Source: Actinomycetota bacterium
GTDB taxonomy: Bacteria > Actinomycetota > Thermoleophilia > RBG-16-64-13
Length of the DNA stretch: 56,804 nt
Assembly (NCBI GenBank): GCA_023483915.1
Contig: JAMDEO010000059.1
Location: 1 to 56,804, forward strand
Direction: 5' to 3'
The notes under the pieces: generated by a model
Databases searched by the model: none
Told to the model about the DNA's origin: nothing
The model's input: only the letters and a program-made list of their open reading frames with translations
Shown here: positions 7,444-16,834 of the stretch, in pieces
Numbering within the stretch: position 1 is the first letter of the stretch
Layout: the number at the start of each line of letters is the position of its first letter
Made by a program: the position numbers and the translations under genes

Positions 7444-9702
7444 TCAAGAGCCTCCGGCGGCAGGGCCTTTCTCGAATCGTCTCAGGTGGGCGCCGTAGCC
7501 GGCCATCTTCGCGAGGACCCGTACGGCCCTGAGTGGCGAAGGCAGGACGAACGCCGCGTACCGGCCACCACCGGAGAATATGGCCTGGCTCATGGGCCTG
7601 TTGGAGATGTTCGCTATAGGCTTGCGGTAGCGCTCCATGAGATCTGCGACGTCACGGATGAACTGTAGCTCGCGCTCGCTGAGCTCCGGTTCTGCCTCTT
7701 CACGGTCGTTCATCACGCAGGATTCGATGGGTACCTGTCCCCCGTGCTCTGCCTTGATCGCCTCTATCTCCTGCATTGCCCGGCGGCTCTCGTTCATGGA
7801 GCCCACCACACCCAAGACGATTACCGCGTCAACCTCCTCGCTGGCCACGAGCGTCTCAAGCACGGTCTCCGGCACACCCGGGGTTAGAGTTGCCACCATG
7901 TCCACGGGGTTGGAATGGCTCCAAAAAGCCGGGAGGAGGCCGCCGAGCTTGGCGATGACCTGGGGGCTAAGGTTCGCCAATTCAAGTCCGCTCCGCGAGA
8001 TCTCATCGGCTACTAGGACTCCCCAGCCGCCGCCCAGAGTGGCAACTGCGACGCGTTTACCCGGGGGTAGCGGCATATACGACAGGGCGAAAGTGAGATC
8101 CAGGAACTCATCCGGGTCGGTTGTCACGATCATGCCGGATTGCCGGGCCGCCGCATCGAAGACGGCGCTTGATGAGGCAAGCGCTCCAGTGTGCGAAGCG
8201 GCAGCTTTCTGCCCGTAAGGACTTGTCCCGCCCCGAAGAATCACCACTGGTTTCTCGAGGGAGGTCGCGCGAACCACGTCGAGAAGCCGCCGCCCGTCGT
8301 CAAACCCTTCCATATAGGTCACGATGGTGTTCGTTTCAGGGTCCGAACGTAGGTAGTTGATGAAATCCACGGCATCGATCATGGCTTCGTTGCCCACTCC
8401 GATGAACTTGCCTACTCCGCCCTTCCGTCGCTCGGCCGAAACCAGAAGTTGGATGCCGAGGTTGCCAGACTGAGAAACCATGCTGGCGCCGCCGGGATCC
8501 GGCCGCAGCAGCGTGAATCCCGTGCCATACAATTGGTGATGCGAGGAGATGACCCCCATGCAGTTAGGCCCTACCAGTGCCATGCCATACCTCTCCGCAA
8601 CGGCAACGATCTCATCCTCGAGTTGACGGCCTTCCGGACCCAACTCAGAGAATCCCGCGGAAACAACGACAACCGCCGACACACCCTTGCGGCCGCACTC
8701 CTCCATGGCGTCCTTTACCAGAGGGGCGGCTACGGCCACAATCACCAATTCGGGAGTCTCCGGCAGTTCCGCGATGCTTTTGTGGACGGGAAGCCCCATA
8801 ATCTCGCCCCCTTTTGGGTTCACGGGATAAATTGGACCGGGAAAACATCCCAGGCGAAGGTTCGCAATAAGCATGCCACCCCACTTCGCCGTATCCGAGG
8901 AGGCTCCGACAACCGCGACGCTTCGCGGCGCCACCAGTGAGTGAAGCTGGGAAACGTCGGCGGGCGGGCGGGTGGAGGGCTCCCTGGGTTCGCCGAGAGT
9001 GATCAAGGCGTCAACCGCCACCGGCTCCGCTCCGTCAATAAGAAGCGGATTGACATCAATCTCGCGGATCTCCAGATGGTCGGCCGCCATCCTTCCGACC
9101 GCCTGAAGTACAGCCACAAGCGCCCCGCGGTCGACGGCAGGTGACCCGCGGAACGGTCCTAGCAGATCCCTGGCCCTGATCTGGTCGAGCAACTCCGCTG
9201 CGTCCGCATCGCTGAGAGGTGTGACTGCAAAAGCGACATCATGTAGGGCTTCCGTAAAAATGCCACCCAGGCCAAACATGACAACCGGGCCGAAAAGGTG
9301 ATCGCGGATCAGTCCGACGACAAATTCGCGCTTCCCCTTGACCATGTGCTCGACGAGGATGCCGTCCAGCTTCGCCCCGGCAGCCGCGGCCCGGGATTGG
9401 AGTGTGCGGTAGCCCTCGCGGACCTCGGTCTCATCGGCAATTCCAAGCAGCACGAGCCCGGCATCGGTCTTGTGCTGGATCGCGACGGAGGAGCCCTTCA
9501 TCACGACCGGGTACCCGAGCTTCGCGGCAGCCTTGACAGCTTCATCGGGAGAGGTGACCGTAACTCCTTCGGGAACGGATATCCCATATTCAGCAAAGAA
9601 TCGCTTCCCCGCCTCCTCATCCAGCGACCGAGCTCCTCCCCCGAGGGCGCTCTCGATCAAGGCCCTTCCCGGAACCTGATTTGCGTCATAGTCGATCGGC
9701 AT
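7444..9702 (-). CDS. ADP-forming acyl/acetyl-CoA synthetase, fused beta-alpha subunits
   Basis: A protein of about 752 residues. The N-terminal ATP-grasp_5 domain (start to about residue 235) contains GYPVVMKGSS, LVEHMVKGKREF, VVMFGLGGIF and IDVNPLL. A Rossmann CoA-binding domain (RSVAVVGAS; YPVNPKGG) and two succinyl-CoA-ligase-like domains follow, with GPNCMGV, SQSGNLG and the catalytic-His region AASHTGAL. It converts acyl-CoA plus ADP and phosphate to acid plus ATP, typical of fermentative archaea and anaerobic bacteria. I chose ATG 9702 with GGGGG 6 bases upstream; the open frame reaches 9789. The beta-then-alpha domain order is a known fused arrangement. The substrate is not determinable. 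Confidence 0.88.
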   Translation of the reverse strand: MPIDYDANQVPGRALIESALGGGARSLDEEAGKRFFAEYGISVPEGVTVTSPDEAVKAAAKLGYPVVMKGSSVAIQHKTDAGLVLLGIADETEVREGYRTLQSRAAAAGAKLDGILVEHMVKGKREFVVGLIRDHLFGPVVMFGLGGIFTEALHDVAFAVTPLSDADAAELLDQIRARDLLGPFRGSPAVDRGALVAVLQAVGRMAADHLEIREIDVNPLLIDGAEPVAVDALITLGEPREPSTRPPADVSQLHSLVAPRSVAVVGASSDTAKWGGMLIANLRLGCFPGPIYPVNPKGGEIMGLPVHKSIAELPETPELVIVAVAAPLVKDAMEECGRKGVSAVVVVSAGFSELGPEGRQLEDEIVAVAERYGMALVGPNCMGVISSHHQLYGTGFTLLRPDPGGASMVSQSGNLGIQLLVSAERRKGGVGKFIGVGNEAMIDAVDFINYLRSDPETNTIVTYMEGFDDGRRLLDVVRATSLEKPVVILRGGTSPYGQKAAASHTGALASSSAVFDAAARQSGMIVTTDPDEFLDLTFALSYMPLPPGKRVAVATLGGGWGVLVADEISRSGLELANLSPQVIAKLGGLLPAFWSHSNPVDMVATLTPGVPETVLETLVASEEVDAVIVLGVVGSMNESRRAMQEIEAIKAEHGGQVPIESCVMNDREEAEPELSERELQFIRDVADLMERYRKPIANISNRPMSQAIFSGGGRYAAFVLPSPLRAVRVLAKMAGYGAHLRRFEKGPAAGGS

Positions 9703-9814
9703 GAGGCCCCCGTGAGTCGGTTGTCGTCGGCAGAGCACAGAGTATCCATCAGCCGCAAGGATGTAAAATGCGGCGTGCGCCTTGACCACTCTTAAGCACT
9801 AAGGAGCCGGGACC

Positions 9815-12800
9815 TTGCCGGTTGAAAAGCCGCCATTCCAGCATAGCCATCCAGTACGGCTCGTCATACCCGCGGATCTAAAAGAGGTAGCCGGTGCCCG
9901 GCAGCTTGTCACGCAGATCGGAGAGGCGGCGGGCCTGTCGGAATCCCGAGTCTTCGACCTCCAAGTAGCCACGTCTGAAGCTGTCGCGAATGCCATCGAG
10001 CACGCGTCGACCCAGGCTGAGCTTCTCGTATGGCGCTTGCCCGACCGGCTCATCGTGGAGGTGACCAACGATGGGGCTTTCCGGCCAGGCCTGTCCAACG
10101 ACGACACCAGGCGCCGCGGCCTGGGGCTGCCGTTGATGGTCTCCCTCGCGGATGACGTGCACGTCGTCCGCGACCCCGAGGGCAGGACCCGTCTGTCTCT
10201 GACCTTCCTTTTGCAGCCCAGCGAAAGATCGGGAGTGATCGGGGAGGCAGCTCCCGACGGCCCGGAGGCCAGCCCGGCCACGATCTTGGCCCGGCTCAAC
10301 GCCGAGAGGCTCAAGGCCCAGGCCGAGGGTTCACGGGCGGCGTTGCTGGCCGATGTTCTCGATCATTCCTGCCAGCCCTTCGGCATCGGTCTTCCTGATG
10401 GAGGGCTGTTCCTTTTCAATCAGGCCTACGCCGATCTCCTGGGCTACACGAAGGAGGAGTTTACCCGCCTCGATTGGATTGAAGATCTGACCCCGGCAGA
10501 CTGGAGGGAGCACGAGCGCTTCCAGCTGGAGAGGCTCGCCCGGTCAGGGGAGTCGGTCCGATACGAGAAGGAGTACTTTCACAAGGACGGCTCCAGGGTA
10601 CCGGTGGATCTCTTGGTGCATGTGGTGTCCAACCCTGAGGGAGGGGTTGTCTATTACTACGCCTTCGTCACGGACCTGACCGCGCGCAAATACGCCGAAC
10701 GACAGCAGGCGGATCAACTCGCCCGGGAAATGGAAATGGTCGAAGAGCTGGGCGCCCTTAATGAAAAGCTCCAGACGAGCCTGGAAGATTCGCAGTCTCA
10801 GGCCGAAGAGCTAACCGCTCAGGAGGAAGAGCTTCGGCAGCAGGCTGAGGAATTGCGGTCCAGCGAGCAGCGCTATCGCATCGTTTCGGATTTCACATAC
10901 GGCTGGGAGCTGTGGCGGAGTCCCGGAGGTGAACTCCTCTATGTGTCGCCCGGCTGCGAAAGAATCACCGGCTTCCCGCGTGAAGCATTCCTGCGCGACC
11001 CGAATCTTTATGTGGATCTCGTCCATCCCGACGACCAAGAGCTGGTGCGGGATCATTTCGAGGGCTCAGGGAGTTGCGACACTCTGCAGTTTCGCATGCG
11101 GACCAGAGGTGGAGCCTACAAGTGGATTGAGCACGTCTGCCAGCAGGTAGTCGACGGCAGCGGTCGAGATTTGGGCCGGCGCAGCTCAGACCGGGACATC
11201 ACCTGGCGGAAGCAGGCCGAGAGCGATCTGTTGGAGACCAAGGCCGCTCTGGAAGACGCCGTTGCGGAAACGGCACATGCCCTCGAATCGGCCCGGCAAG
11301 AGTTGGGCGTGCGAACACAGCACCTGGATGCCTTCTTCGAGCACTCACTCACGCCGTTCGTCCTCCTCGACAAGAACCTCAACTTCGTGCGCGTGAATGA
11401 GGCCTTCGCCCGCGGTGCCAACCGGGAGGCCGACGACTTTCCCGGCCACAACTACTTCGATCTCTATCCCTCCGAGGCGCGGGTGATCTTCGATGAGGTC
11501 CTGCGGACAAGGCAGCCGTTCAAGGTAAAGGCCCGGCCGTTTGCCGATGTCGAAAGGCCCGAACAAGAGTTGGCCTACTGGGATTGGACACTCACTCCGC
11601 TGCTGGATGGCGCCGGGGAAGTCGAGATGCTCGTCTTTGCACTGGAGGATGTGACCGGACGGGTGCGCCCCCTGCGGAAGGGGTCTGTCCAGCGGCTCGC
11701 GTCATACGCCGGCCGCTGGCTTATCACGAGGAGAAGACGCCTCATGGTCGTGCCGATCGGCGTGCTTCTGCAGTTTCTGCTCTTCTACGGGCTCGACTTC
11801 CTCAGCTCCCCATCCCAGTACCTGGGCATTCCAGGACCGACGGCCTCGCTTATCGGAGTTATGACGGCCATCACCGCGGGGCCCGCTGCAGGAGCGATCG
11901 TCGCTCTCGCGGGCGGCATGGCCTTCACGGCCTATCTGGGGCACTTCGGGGAGGACGTGATATGGCCGACCATCATCGCGTCCATCGTACTGTGGATGGC
12001 GGTTTCTGTCGTGGCCGGGTTGGCGGGAGAAGTGGTGAGACGGCGCGCGGAGTCACGGGAAACCCTCTTGCGGCAGTCTGTCAACGACAGAGACGTACTC
12101 CTCGAAACGGCGAAAGCGAGCGAAGAGATGTTTCGCCGGGCAGCGGAGGAAAACTCGCGACTGTATGAAGAGCAGCAAAAGATCGCCGAGAGACTGCAGC
12201 ACGCCTTTCTCCATATCCCCACGCAGTTGGGCCCCCTTCGGCTCGGCCATCTGTACCGGGCGGCGACGGTAGCGGAACGGGTTGGCGGTGACTTCTATGA
12301 CGTGTTCGACGTTGGCGAAGAGAAGATCGCGGTCCTCATCGGCGACGTCGCCGGCCACGGCATAGAAGCGGCCCGCGCCGCTGCCCTGACCAAGGACGTC
12401 ATCCATGCCTTTATCCATCAGAGCAAGAGGGTCAACGAGGTCCTTGCAAGCACCAACGCGCTGCTTCTCGAGAAGTTGCCCAGTGGCTTCGTCACCTTGT
12501 TCTTGGCGATACTCGACTTCAAGCATGACGAACTCGAGTACGCTTCCGCTGGACATCCTCAGATGTTCCTAAAGCACAGCTCAGGAGCCATCGCCGCCCT
12601 CGGTGGCGGCTCACCGCCCTTGGGCATATTCCCAGACGCCCGCTGGAGAGCCGTGCATACGCAGATAAGGCGCGGAGACCTGCTCTTGCTCTACACGGAC
12701 GGGGTAATTGAAGCCCGCCGGGACGGAGACTTCTTCGGAGAAAGGCGGCTTCGCTACCTGCTATCCCGGGAAAGAGTGGCGCCTGAGAACCTTCCTCAAC

Positions 12801-12880
12801 TTATCTTGGACGAGATCCTGGAGTTCTCAGGTGGAGGCCTGCACGATGACGCGGCCGTGCTCACCGTAGCCATCGATTAG
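9815..12880 (+). CDS. Multi-PAS membrane SpoIIE phosphatase with N-terminal anti-sigma-factor kinase domain
   Basis: A 1021-residue sensory protein with a TTG start at 9815 and AAGGAG 8 bases upstream. Domains in order: RsbW-like HATPase (residues 15-135, N-box EAVANAIEHA and RGLGLPLM); PAS 1 (about 180-295, ending DLTARKYAE); coiled coil (300-350); PAS 2 (about 352-465); a short coil; PAS 3 (about 505-620); about four membrane segments (643-745); a second coil; and a PP2C SpoIIE phosphatase (about 790-1021) with GGDFYD, IGDVAGHG and the final DDAAVLTV. Having both kinase-like and phosphatase modules suggests one protein sets a partner-switch for a sigma factor or a similar output. No anti-sigma antagonist gene is adjacent. 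Confidence 0.9.
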   Translation: MPVEKPPFQHSHPVRLVIPADLKEVAGARQLVTQIGEAAGLSESRVFDLQVATSEAVANAIEHASTQAELLVWRLPDRLIVEVTNDGAFRPGLSNDDTRRRGLGLPLMVSLADDVHVVRDPEGRTRLSLTFLLQPSERSGVIGEAAPDGPEASPATILARLNAERLKAQAEGSRAALLADVLDHSCQPFGIGLPDGGLFLFNQAYADLLGYTKEEFTRLDWIEDLTPADWREHERFQLERLARSGESVRYEKEYFHKDGSRVPVDLLVHVVSNPEGGVVYYYAFVTDLTARKYAERQQADQLAREMEMVEELGALNEKLQTSLEDSQSQAEELTAQEEELRQQAEELRSSEQRYRIVSDFTYGWELWRSPGGELLYVSPGCERITGFPREAFLRDPNLYVDLVHPDDQELVRDHFEGSGSCDTLQFRMRTRGGAYKWIEHVCQQVVDGSGRDLGRRSSDRDITWRKQAESDLLETKAALEDAVAETAHALESARQELGVRTQHLDAFFEHSLTPFVLLDKNLNFVRVNEAFARGANREADDFPGHNYFDLYPSEARVIFDEVLRTRQPFKVKARPFADVERPEQELAYWDWTLTPLLDGAGEVEMLVFALEDVTGRVRPLRKGSVQRLASYAGRWLITRRRRLMVVPIGVLLQFLLFYGLDFLSSPSQYLGIPGPTASLIGVMTAITAGPAAGAIVALAGGMAFTAYLGHFGEDVIWPTIIASIVLWMAVSVVAGLAGEVVRRRAESRETLLRQSVNDRDVLLETAKASEEMFRRAAEENSRLYEEQQKIAERLQHAFLHIPTQLGPLRLGHLYRAATVAERVGGDFYDVFDVGEEKIAVLIGDVAGHGIEAARAAALTKDVIHAFIHQSKRVNEVLASTNALLLEKLPSGFVTLFLAILDFKHDELEYASAGHPQMFLKHSSGAIAALGGGSPPLGIFPDARWRAVHTQIRRGDLLLLYTDGVIEARRDGDFFGERRLRYLLSRERVAPENLPQLILDEILEFSGGGLHDDAAVLTVAID

Positions 12881-12983
12881 GACCCTGCGCCTCGTCCTTC
12901 ACCCCCCCGCCGGCCCCTGTGCTCCTGCGCGCTGCGGCCCGGCCTGTTGCGTCCATGCCGCATCAAGAGCTACATTGCGTCGA

Positions 12984-13925
12984 TTACCCTTCCCGTTCGA
13001 CCGAGCACCCGTTCACACAGGACTGCTTGCACTCGCGGTCGCAAGGCTCTATGTGGATTTGAATCCGCGATTCGGGCAGCCTCTCCTTGATGGCAACAAC
13101 GATTTCGTCTCCCAGCGCGTGGGCTTCACCCACGGACATTGTGTCGCTCACGGCCACATGAAAGTCGATGAACCTGTTCGAGCCCGCCTTGCGCGTCCTC
13201 AGGTTGTGAAAACTTCTGACCTGAGGCCATGTTTGAGTTACATAGCTCTGGATCCAGCTCACATCCTCCTCCGGAAGGCTGACGTCGAGTAGATCCCGAG
13301 CGGATTCCCGGGTCAGATCCCAAGCGGCCTTCAGAATCATCAGGGCCACGATAATCGCGATTGCAGGGTCGAGCCAGCGAATATCGACGCTGGGTGCAGC
13401 CAGATTCACGATCCAGATAACAAGCAATCCGGCCATCACGCCCACCGAGGTATAGACGTCGGTGCGCAGATGCCACGCGTCGGCCTGCAAGGCCACTGAA
13501 TCAGTCTGTTTGCCGACCTTGAACAGACGCCGAGACACAAGGGTGTTCACCATCGCCGACACGAGCATCACCCCTACCCCCCACGCCGGCATGTCTATCA
13601 GTTGCGGGCTGATGATCTTGCGGAGTGCTGCATAAATGATCCAGACGGCGGCAAGCAAGATCAGGATGGCCTCGACGGTACCCGACACGTTCTCAAACTT
13701 GCCATGACCGTAAGGATGACGCTCGTCCGCCGCTCGCCCCGAGGCACGCACCGCGAACAGGGCTATTAACGCGGCGATCAAGTCCACTCCCGAGTGGATT
13801 GCCTCGGAAATGACCGAGACAGAGCCGATCAGCAGGCCGACTACCACCTTGAGCACGATAAGGAGACTGTTCGAGAGGACCGACAGGATCGCGGTGTTGG
13901 TCTTCGTCTTGACCACTGACGTCAC
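12984..13925 (-). CDS. Cation diffusion facilitator (CDF) metal exporter
   Basis: A 313-residue transporter of the CzcD/FieF type with about six membrane segments. The metal site appears as HSGVDLIAALIA in TM2 and HLRTDVYTS in TM5, and a cytoplasmic MTP domain follows (about residues 210-290). It exports divalent metal by proton antiport. The C-terminus is unusual in carrying four cysteines (CDRECKQSCVNGCS), a likely extra soft-metal site. A terminator and a probable NiCo riboswitch lie directly upstream, which points to nickel or cobalt as the inducing metal. Confidence 0.92.
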   Translation of the reverse strand: MTSVVKTKTNTAILSVLSNSLLIVLKVVVGLLIGSVSVISEAIHSGVDLIAALIALFAVRASGRAADERHPYGHGKFENVSGTVEAILILLAAVWIIYAALRKIISPQLIDMPAWGVGVMLVSAMVNTLVSRRLFKVGKQTDSVALQADAWHLRTDVYTSVGVMAGLLVIWIVNLAAPSVDIRWLDPAIAIIVALMILKAAWDLTRESARDLLDVSLPEEDVSWIQSYVTQTWPQVRSFHNLRTRKAGSNRFIDFHVAVSDTMSVGEAHALGDEIVVAIKERLPESRIQIHIEPCDRECKQSCVNGCSVEREG

Positions 13926-13948
13926 GAATAACCCCCAAACAAGCGAAA

Positions 13949-13981
13949 AGCTCTGCGGGAACCAATACGTCCCGCAGAGCT
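13949..13981 (-). terminator. Rho-independent terminator in the CDF exporter leader
   Basis: On the minus strand 12 bases (AGCTCTGCGGGA, 13981-13970) pair perfectly with 13960-13949 across a 9-base loop, and a T-rich run (TTTTCGCTTGTTT) follows. It sits 24 bases upstream of the CDF start codon at 13925, so it would stop transcription before the gene unless it is prevented from folding. This is the standard off-state of a transcriptional riboswitch. Confidence 0.9.
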
Positions 13982-14078
13982 GAGATACCGCCGCTCCACT
14001 GCTGGCGTGCCCGGCTACGCCCTACGCCCCTGCCGCGAGCCGGGGGCAGCCGGGCTGCCTGATCAGGGCTGAGTATAG
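13982..14078 (-). ncRNA. Probable NiCo (czcD-type) riboswitch aptamer
   Basis: Read on the minus strand, the leader contains the landmarks of the NiCo family in order: CAGGC, then a hairpin built on GTAGCCGGGCAC (the family has GCAGCCGGGCTGC), then a GCGGC segment, then GGGAC inside the terminator stem. NiCo riboswitches bind Co2+ or Ni2+ at a four-way junction and block the terminator, turning on CDF exporters. Gene context and the overlapping terminator agree. The outer P1 pairing is not obvious by eye, so the assignment needs a covariance-model score. Confidence 0.5.
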
Positions 14079-14100
14079 GGCCACCCTGGCGTGGTGGCAA

Positions 14101-14487
14101 GTCGTCCATAAATACGAGTAGGCAGAGTGCTCGCAGCTGGAATCACCCCGGTCTCAGGGTCAGCGGGGACTAGAGCAGGGCAGCCGTCAGGACATGTGGA
14201 ACGGTACAGGCGTCGACCGTCGGTTTTGTTATTGTCAGCAATCTGACTCGACCCAGCTTCGCTTCAAACCTGCAAAACCGGAATTCGTCGCGATCGACGT
14301 GGACGACTCGGACGACACGCCCAACGCTACAGGGCGACACTCACGGCCAACGTCGGACTAGTAGTTCCAACACGGCTCCTAGCGTTCGAGGTCGCCGTTC
14401 CTGCGTCGCCCACAGCAATATCGACAGAAGGAGGTACCGGGCCGCTGTGACCAGCGACGTGAGCACTGATGATCACAGCGCAGCCGA
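14101..14487. other. Intergenic stretch at the left border of the accessory island
   Basis: About 390 bases without a convincing gene. It separates the core-like block from the island. I see no tRNA and no copy of the ssrA 3' end that would serve as an obvious left attachment site. A serine recombinase needs only a very short shared core, so the boundary could still lie here. Short open frames exist but lack ribosome sites. Confidence 0.4.
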
Positions 14488-14958
14488 ATGATGGTGGGCC
14501 TATCGGATGCTAATGCAGAAAAATGGTCATCCCTGTTCGACCAGATAGCCCTGGCCAAGACGGGAGCTGTCGCACCGCGAAAGCGGTCCCCAGCGACCTA
14601 TGGTAAGATGGCAAGAAAGTTGCGTCAACCGCAAAAACGGCTCAACGAGGGTGAGGTTGCCAAACTGGTTGCGGGATATCAGGCAGGGTCTTCCATCTTT
14701 CAACTTGCCGAGCGATTGGGCTGCCACCACGAAACGGTCTGCCGGCGATTGAAGGCAGAAGGCGTGCAAATGCGTGGAAGGCCGCTCACTGAATCCCAGA
14801 TAGACGAGGCAGAACGCCTCTACGCAGCTGGTCATTCGTTGACAGAGGTGGGTCACCAGATCGGCGTAGATCGGACGGCCGTGAGCAGGCGCCTGCGAGA
14901 ACGTGGCGTCGCAATGCGGTCGCCATGGGTCAGGTGTTCCCACGCTACATCAGGATGA
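14488..14958 (+). pseudogene. Recombinase-type HTH remnant (two helix-turn-helix motifs, catalytic domain absent)
   Basis: A 156-residue frame. The segment from about residue 41 (MARKLRQPQKRL) onward has two helix-turn-helix units: SIFQLAERLGCHHETVCRRLKAEG cut by the RGRPL linker, then SLTEVGHQIGVDRTAVSRRL. This resembles the C-terminal DNA-binding tail of invertase- or integrase-like serine recombinases. The N-terminal catalytic domain with YxRVS is absent and the first 40 residues look non-conserved, so it is probably a decayed gene. It could also be a stand-alone DNA-binding protein starting at 14608. A frameshifted relative lies at 23657-23853. Confidence 0.5.
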
Positions 14959-16834
14959 TCTCATCTTCTTCGAACCACTTGCTCTGGAGGACCCTGGTTC
15001 GTGCACGGGCAGGATCTGAGGAATAGACAACCAGAGCCAGACTCTTCTTCGTACGACTGGACGTTACGTAGAACAAGCGCCGGGTCCGGTCAAGTGAGGT
15101 TTCTTTCCCCTCGGCCTCGTTCTTGATATCTGTGGCGGATCTGTCTTTGGCCCCCAGTAGCTTGTCGTAGTCGAACATGAACCCCCGAGCCTCGGAATCA
15201 TCCATGATGACCATGACCCGATCAAACTCCAGTCCCTTTACGCCCTGGTGAGTGCCGAATGGAGCAAGCCCGGACACGTAGAGCGCGTATGGTTGGACCT
15301 GAGAGAATGGAGCTTCAAGAAACGCTTGCAGTCTGAGGGTCGCATTTGACGGCGGTTCCTGCTGGCGTTCCTCATCACTGTTGCTTGATCGACTTGCCTC
15401 TCTCAGCTTCAGCAGCGGTTTCAGGCTGTCGGGAAGCGAGAACAGGTTGCTGGCTGCTACGTTATCCAATACCTCGCCACAGGACGGTTCCCCGTCGTCC
15501 CACAAAGCCATGAGACTCAGCACGGCATCTTGGGCAACTCTGATTTGCACAATCGGATCGGCCGCAGCCTCCAGGCTCGACCTGCTAAGAAGTGGAGAAG
15601 CCTCTCTGACAACCCTTGCCGCCTTGAATTTGTCTCCCTCTTGCTGCGCTTGAACAAGCGGAAGTACGTCGTTTGTAAAGAAACGAACTGCGGGCAACGT
15701 CCCATCGAGAAGACCCGTGCGAAAGCCGTCCACTTCATAAAGAGGACTGAACACCTTCTCGAAACCAAGGCGAGTCGCTGCCATGTGGTGTTCAAGGGTG
15801 AGAACCTTGCAGCTATCCCGGTTGGTCCATTCAGCATCCCCCGTACATGCAGACATGTGCGCCCGCGCCCTCTGCTCCACATCCTCCCTGTCGGGGGTAG
15901 ACGCAGTAGAAATCAAGAACAGTCTTACACAACCATCAATGCGCTCGTCACTGGCCTGCTGGACATGGTTGTCAACCTCACTGCGGACCTGGTTGAGCAG
16001 TCGAACAACGCGCTTGGGGCAGCGGTAGTTCAGCAGCTTCCGGGGCCTTGCCCACTCCTTGGGTAATTCCCGTTCAATCCCGGCTTTCCCATCCCCATAA
16101 ATGCGCTGCATCATGTCGCCGATCAGCCCAAAACACCAGGAGTCACGATGGGCAGCTTCTACCTGCATGAGCGAATCAATGAGCAACCTGTGTGTATCTT
16201 GGCTCTCGTCTATGAAGAGAATCGGATACCTGTTGATGAGGATTCTCTGCATGAGAAGCTTCTTCAGCAGGCCCGCGCAGATCTCGATAACCTCGGAGTG
16301 ACTGAGGGAGTCCCGTTCCCGATTGTCGCCGGTCGGGCTGTATATGAACCTCTTGATTTCGCCCAGATACTCCAGGCGAGCTTGATTCGCGTCAATCTTC
16401 GCAAGCCGCGTGATAGAGGCCTGAGTTCCCGGACGTCCTTTCGCTTCCTCGGCCCGCAGTTCTTCCGTGCGCTCGACCAGGTTGGCTCGAAGCCACTCCC
16501 TGATGTCTATCGGGAAAGGTCGAATGAGGTCCCAGGCAAAGCTATGGATGGTCGACACATGGAATAGCGGAGTCGAGCCTATGTTCTTGCGCCTGAGGAT
16601 TTCTTCACAGGCAGCGTTTGTGTAGGTGATGACTCCGACCTTCTGTCCGCGCAGACCTAGCTGCCTGCCGTATGTCTCCGCAATATGCTCAAGAGCATCG
16701 ACCAGCAATCGAGTCTTCCCGGAACCAGCCCCCGCGTACAGAAAGAAACTCCTTGGCATATCGAGGTTCAGGCAAGCAACAACCTCCTCATATGCTGAGT
16801 TGTCATCAGGAGTACCACTAACTGGCTCGGCCAT
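14945..16834 (-). CDS. gajB: GajB-like UvrD-family helicase of a Gabija-like system
   Basis: A 629-residue superfamily 1 helicase. Motif I is AGAGSGKT, motif II LFIDESQD, motif IV LNYRCPKR, motif V HQGVKGLEFDRV and motif VI FYVTSSRTKKSL. In Gabija, GajB senses DNA ends or termini and activates the GajA nuclease against phage DNA. Here the ATG at 16834 lies 17 bases inside the end of the OLD-nuclease gene, giving translational coupling in the order GajA then GajB. It is longer than the well-studied GajB (about 490 residues), with extra sequence in the middle. The Gabija label rests on this pairing and domain content. Confidence 0.82.
   Translation of the reverse strand: MAEPVSGTPDDNSAYEEVVACLNLDMPRSFFLYAGAGSGKTRLLVDALEHIAETYGRQLGLRGQKVGVITYTNAACEEILRRKNIGSTPLFHVSTIHSFAWDLIRPFPIDIREWLRANLVERTEELRAEEAKGRPGTQASITRLAKIDANQARLEYLGEIKRFIYSPTGDNRERDSLSHSEVIEICAGLLKKLLMQRILINRYPILFIDESQDTHRLLIDSLMQVEAAHRDSWCFGLIGDMMQRIYGDGKAGIERELPKEWARPRKLLNYRCPKRVVRLLNQVRSEVDNHVQQASDERIDGCVRLFLISTASTPDREDVEQRARAHMSACTGDAEWTNRDSCKVLTLEHHMAATRLGFEKVFSPLYEVDGFRTGLLDGTLPAVRFFTNDVLPLVQAQQEGDKFKAARVVREASPLLSRSSLEAAADPIVQIRVAQDAVLSLMALWDDGEPSCGEVLDNVAASNLFSLPDSLKPLLKLREASRSSNSDEERQQEPPSNATLRLQAFLEAPFSQVQPYALYVSGLAPFGTHQGVKGLEFDRVMVIMDDSEARGFMFDYDKLLGAKDRSATDIKNEAEGKETSLDRTRRLFYVTSSRTKKSLALVVYSSDPARARTRVLQSKWFEEDEIILM

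Noticed and set aside
14101..14487. A left attachment site or tRNA
   Set aside because: I searched for the ssrA 3' sequence (GGAATCGAACCCCC and neighbours) and for cloverleaf-like arms and found neither; the boundary remains undefined.
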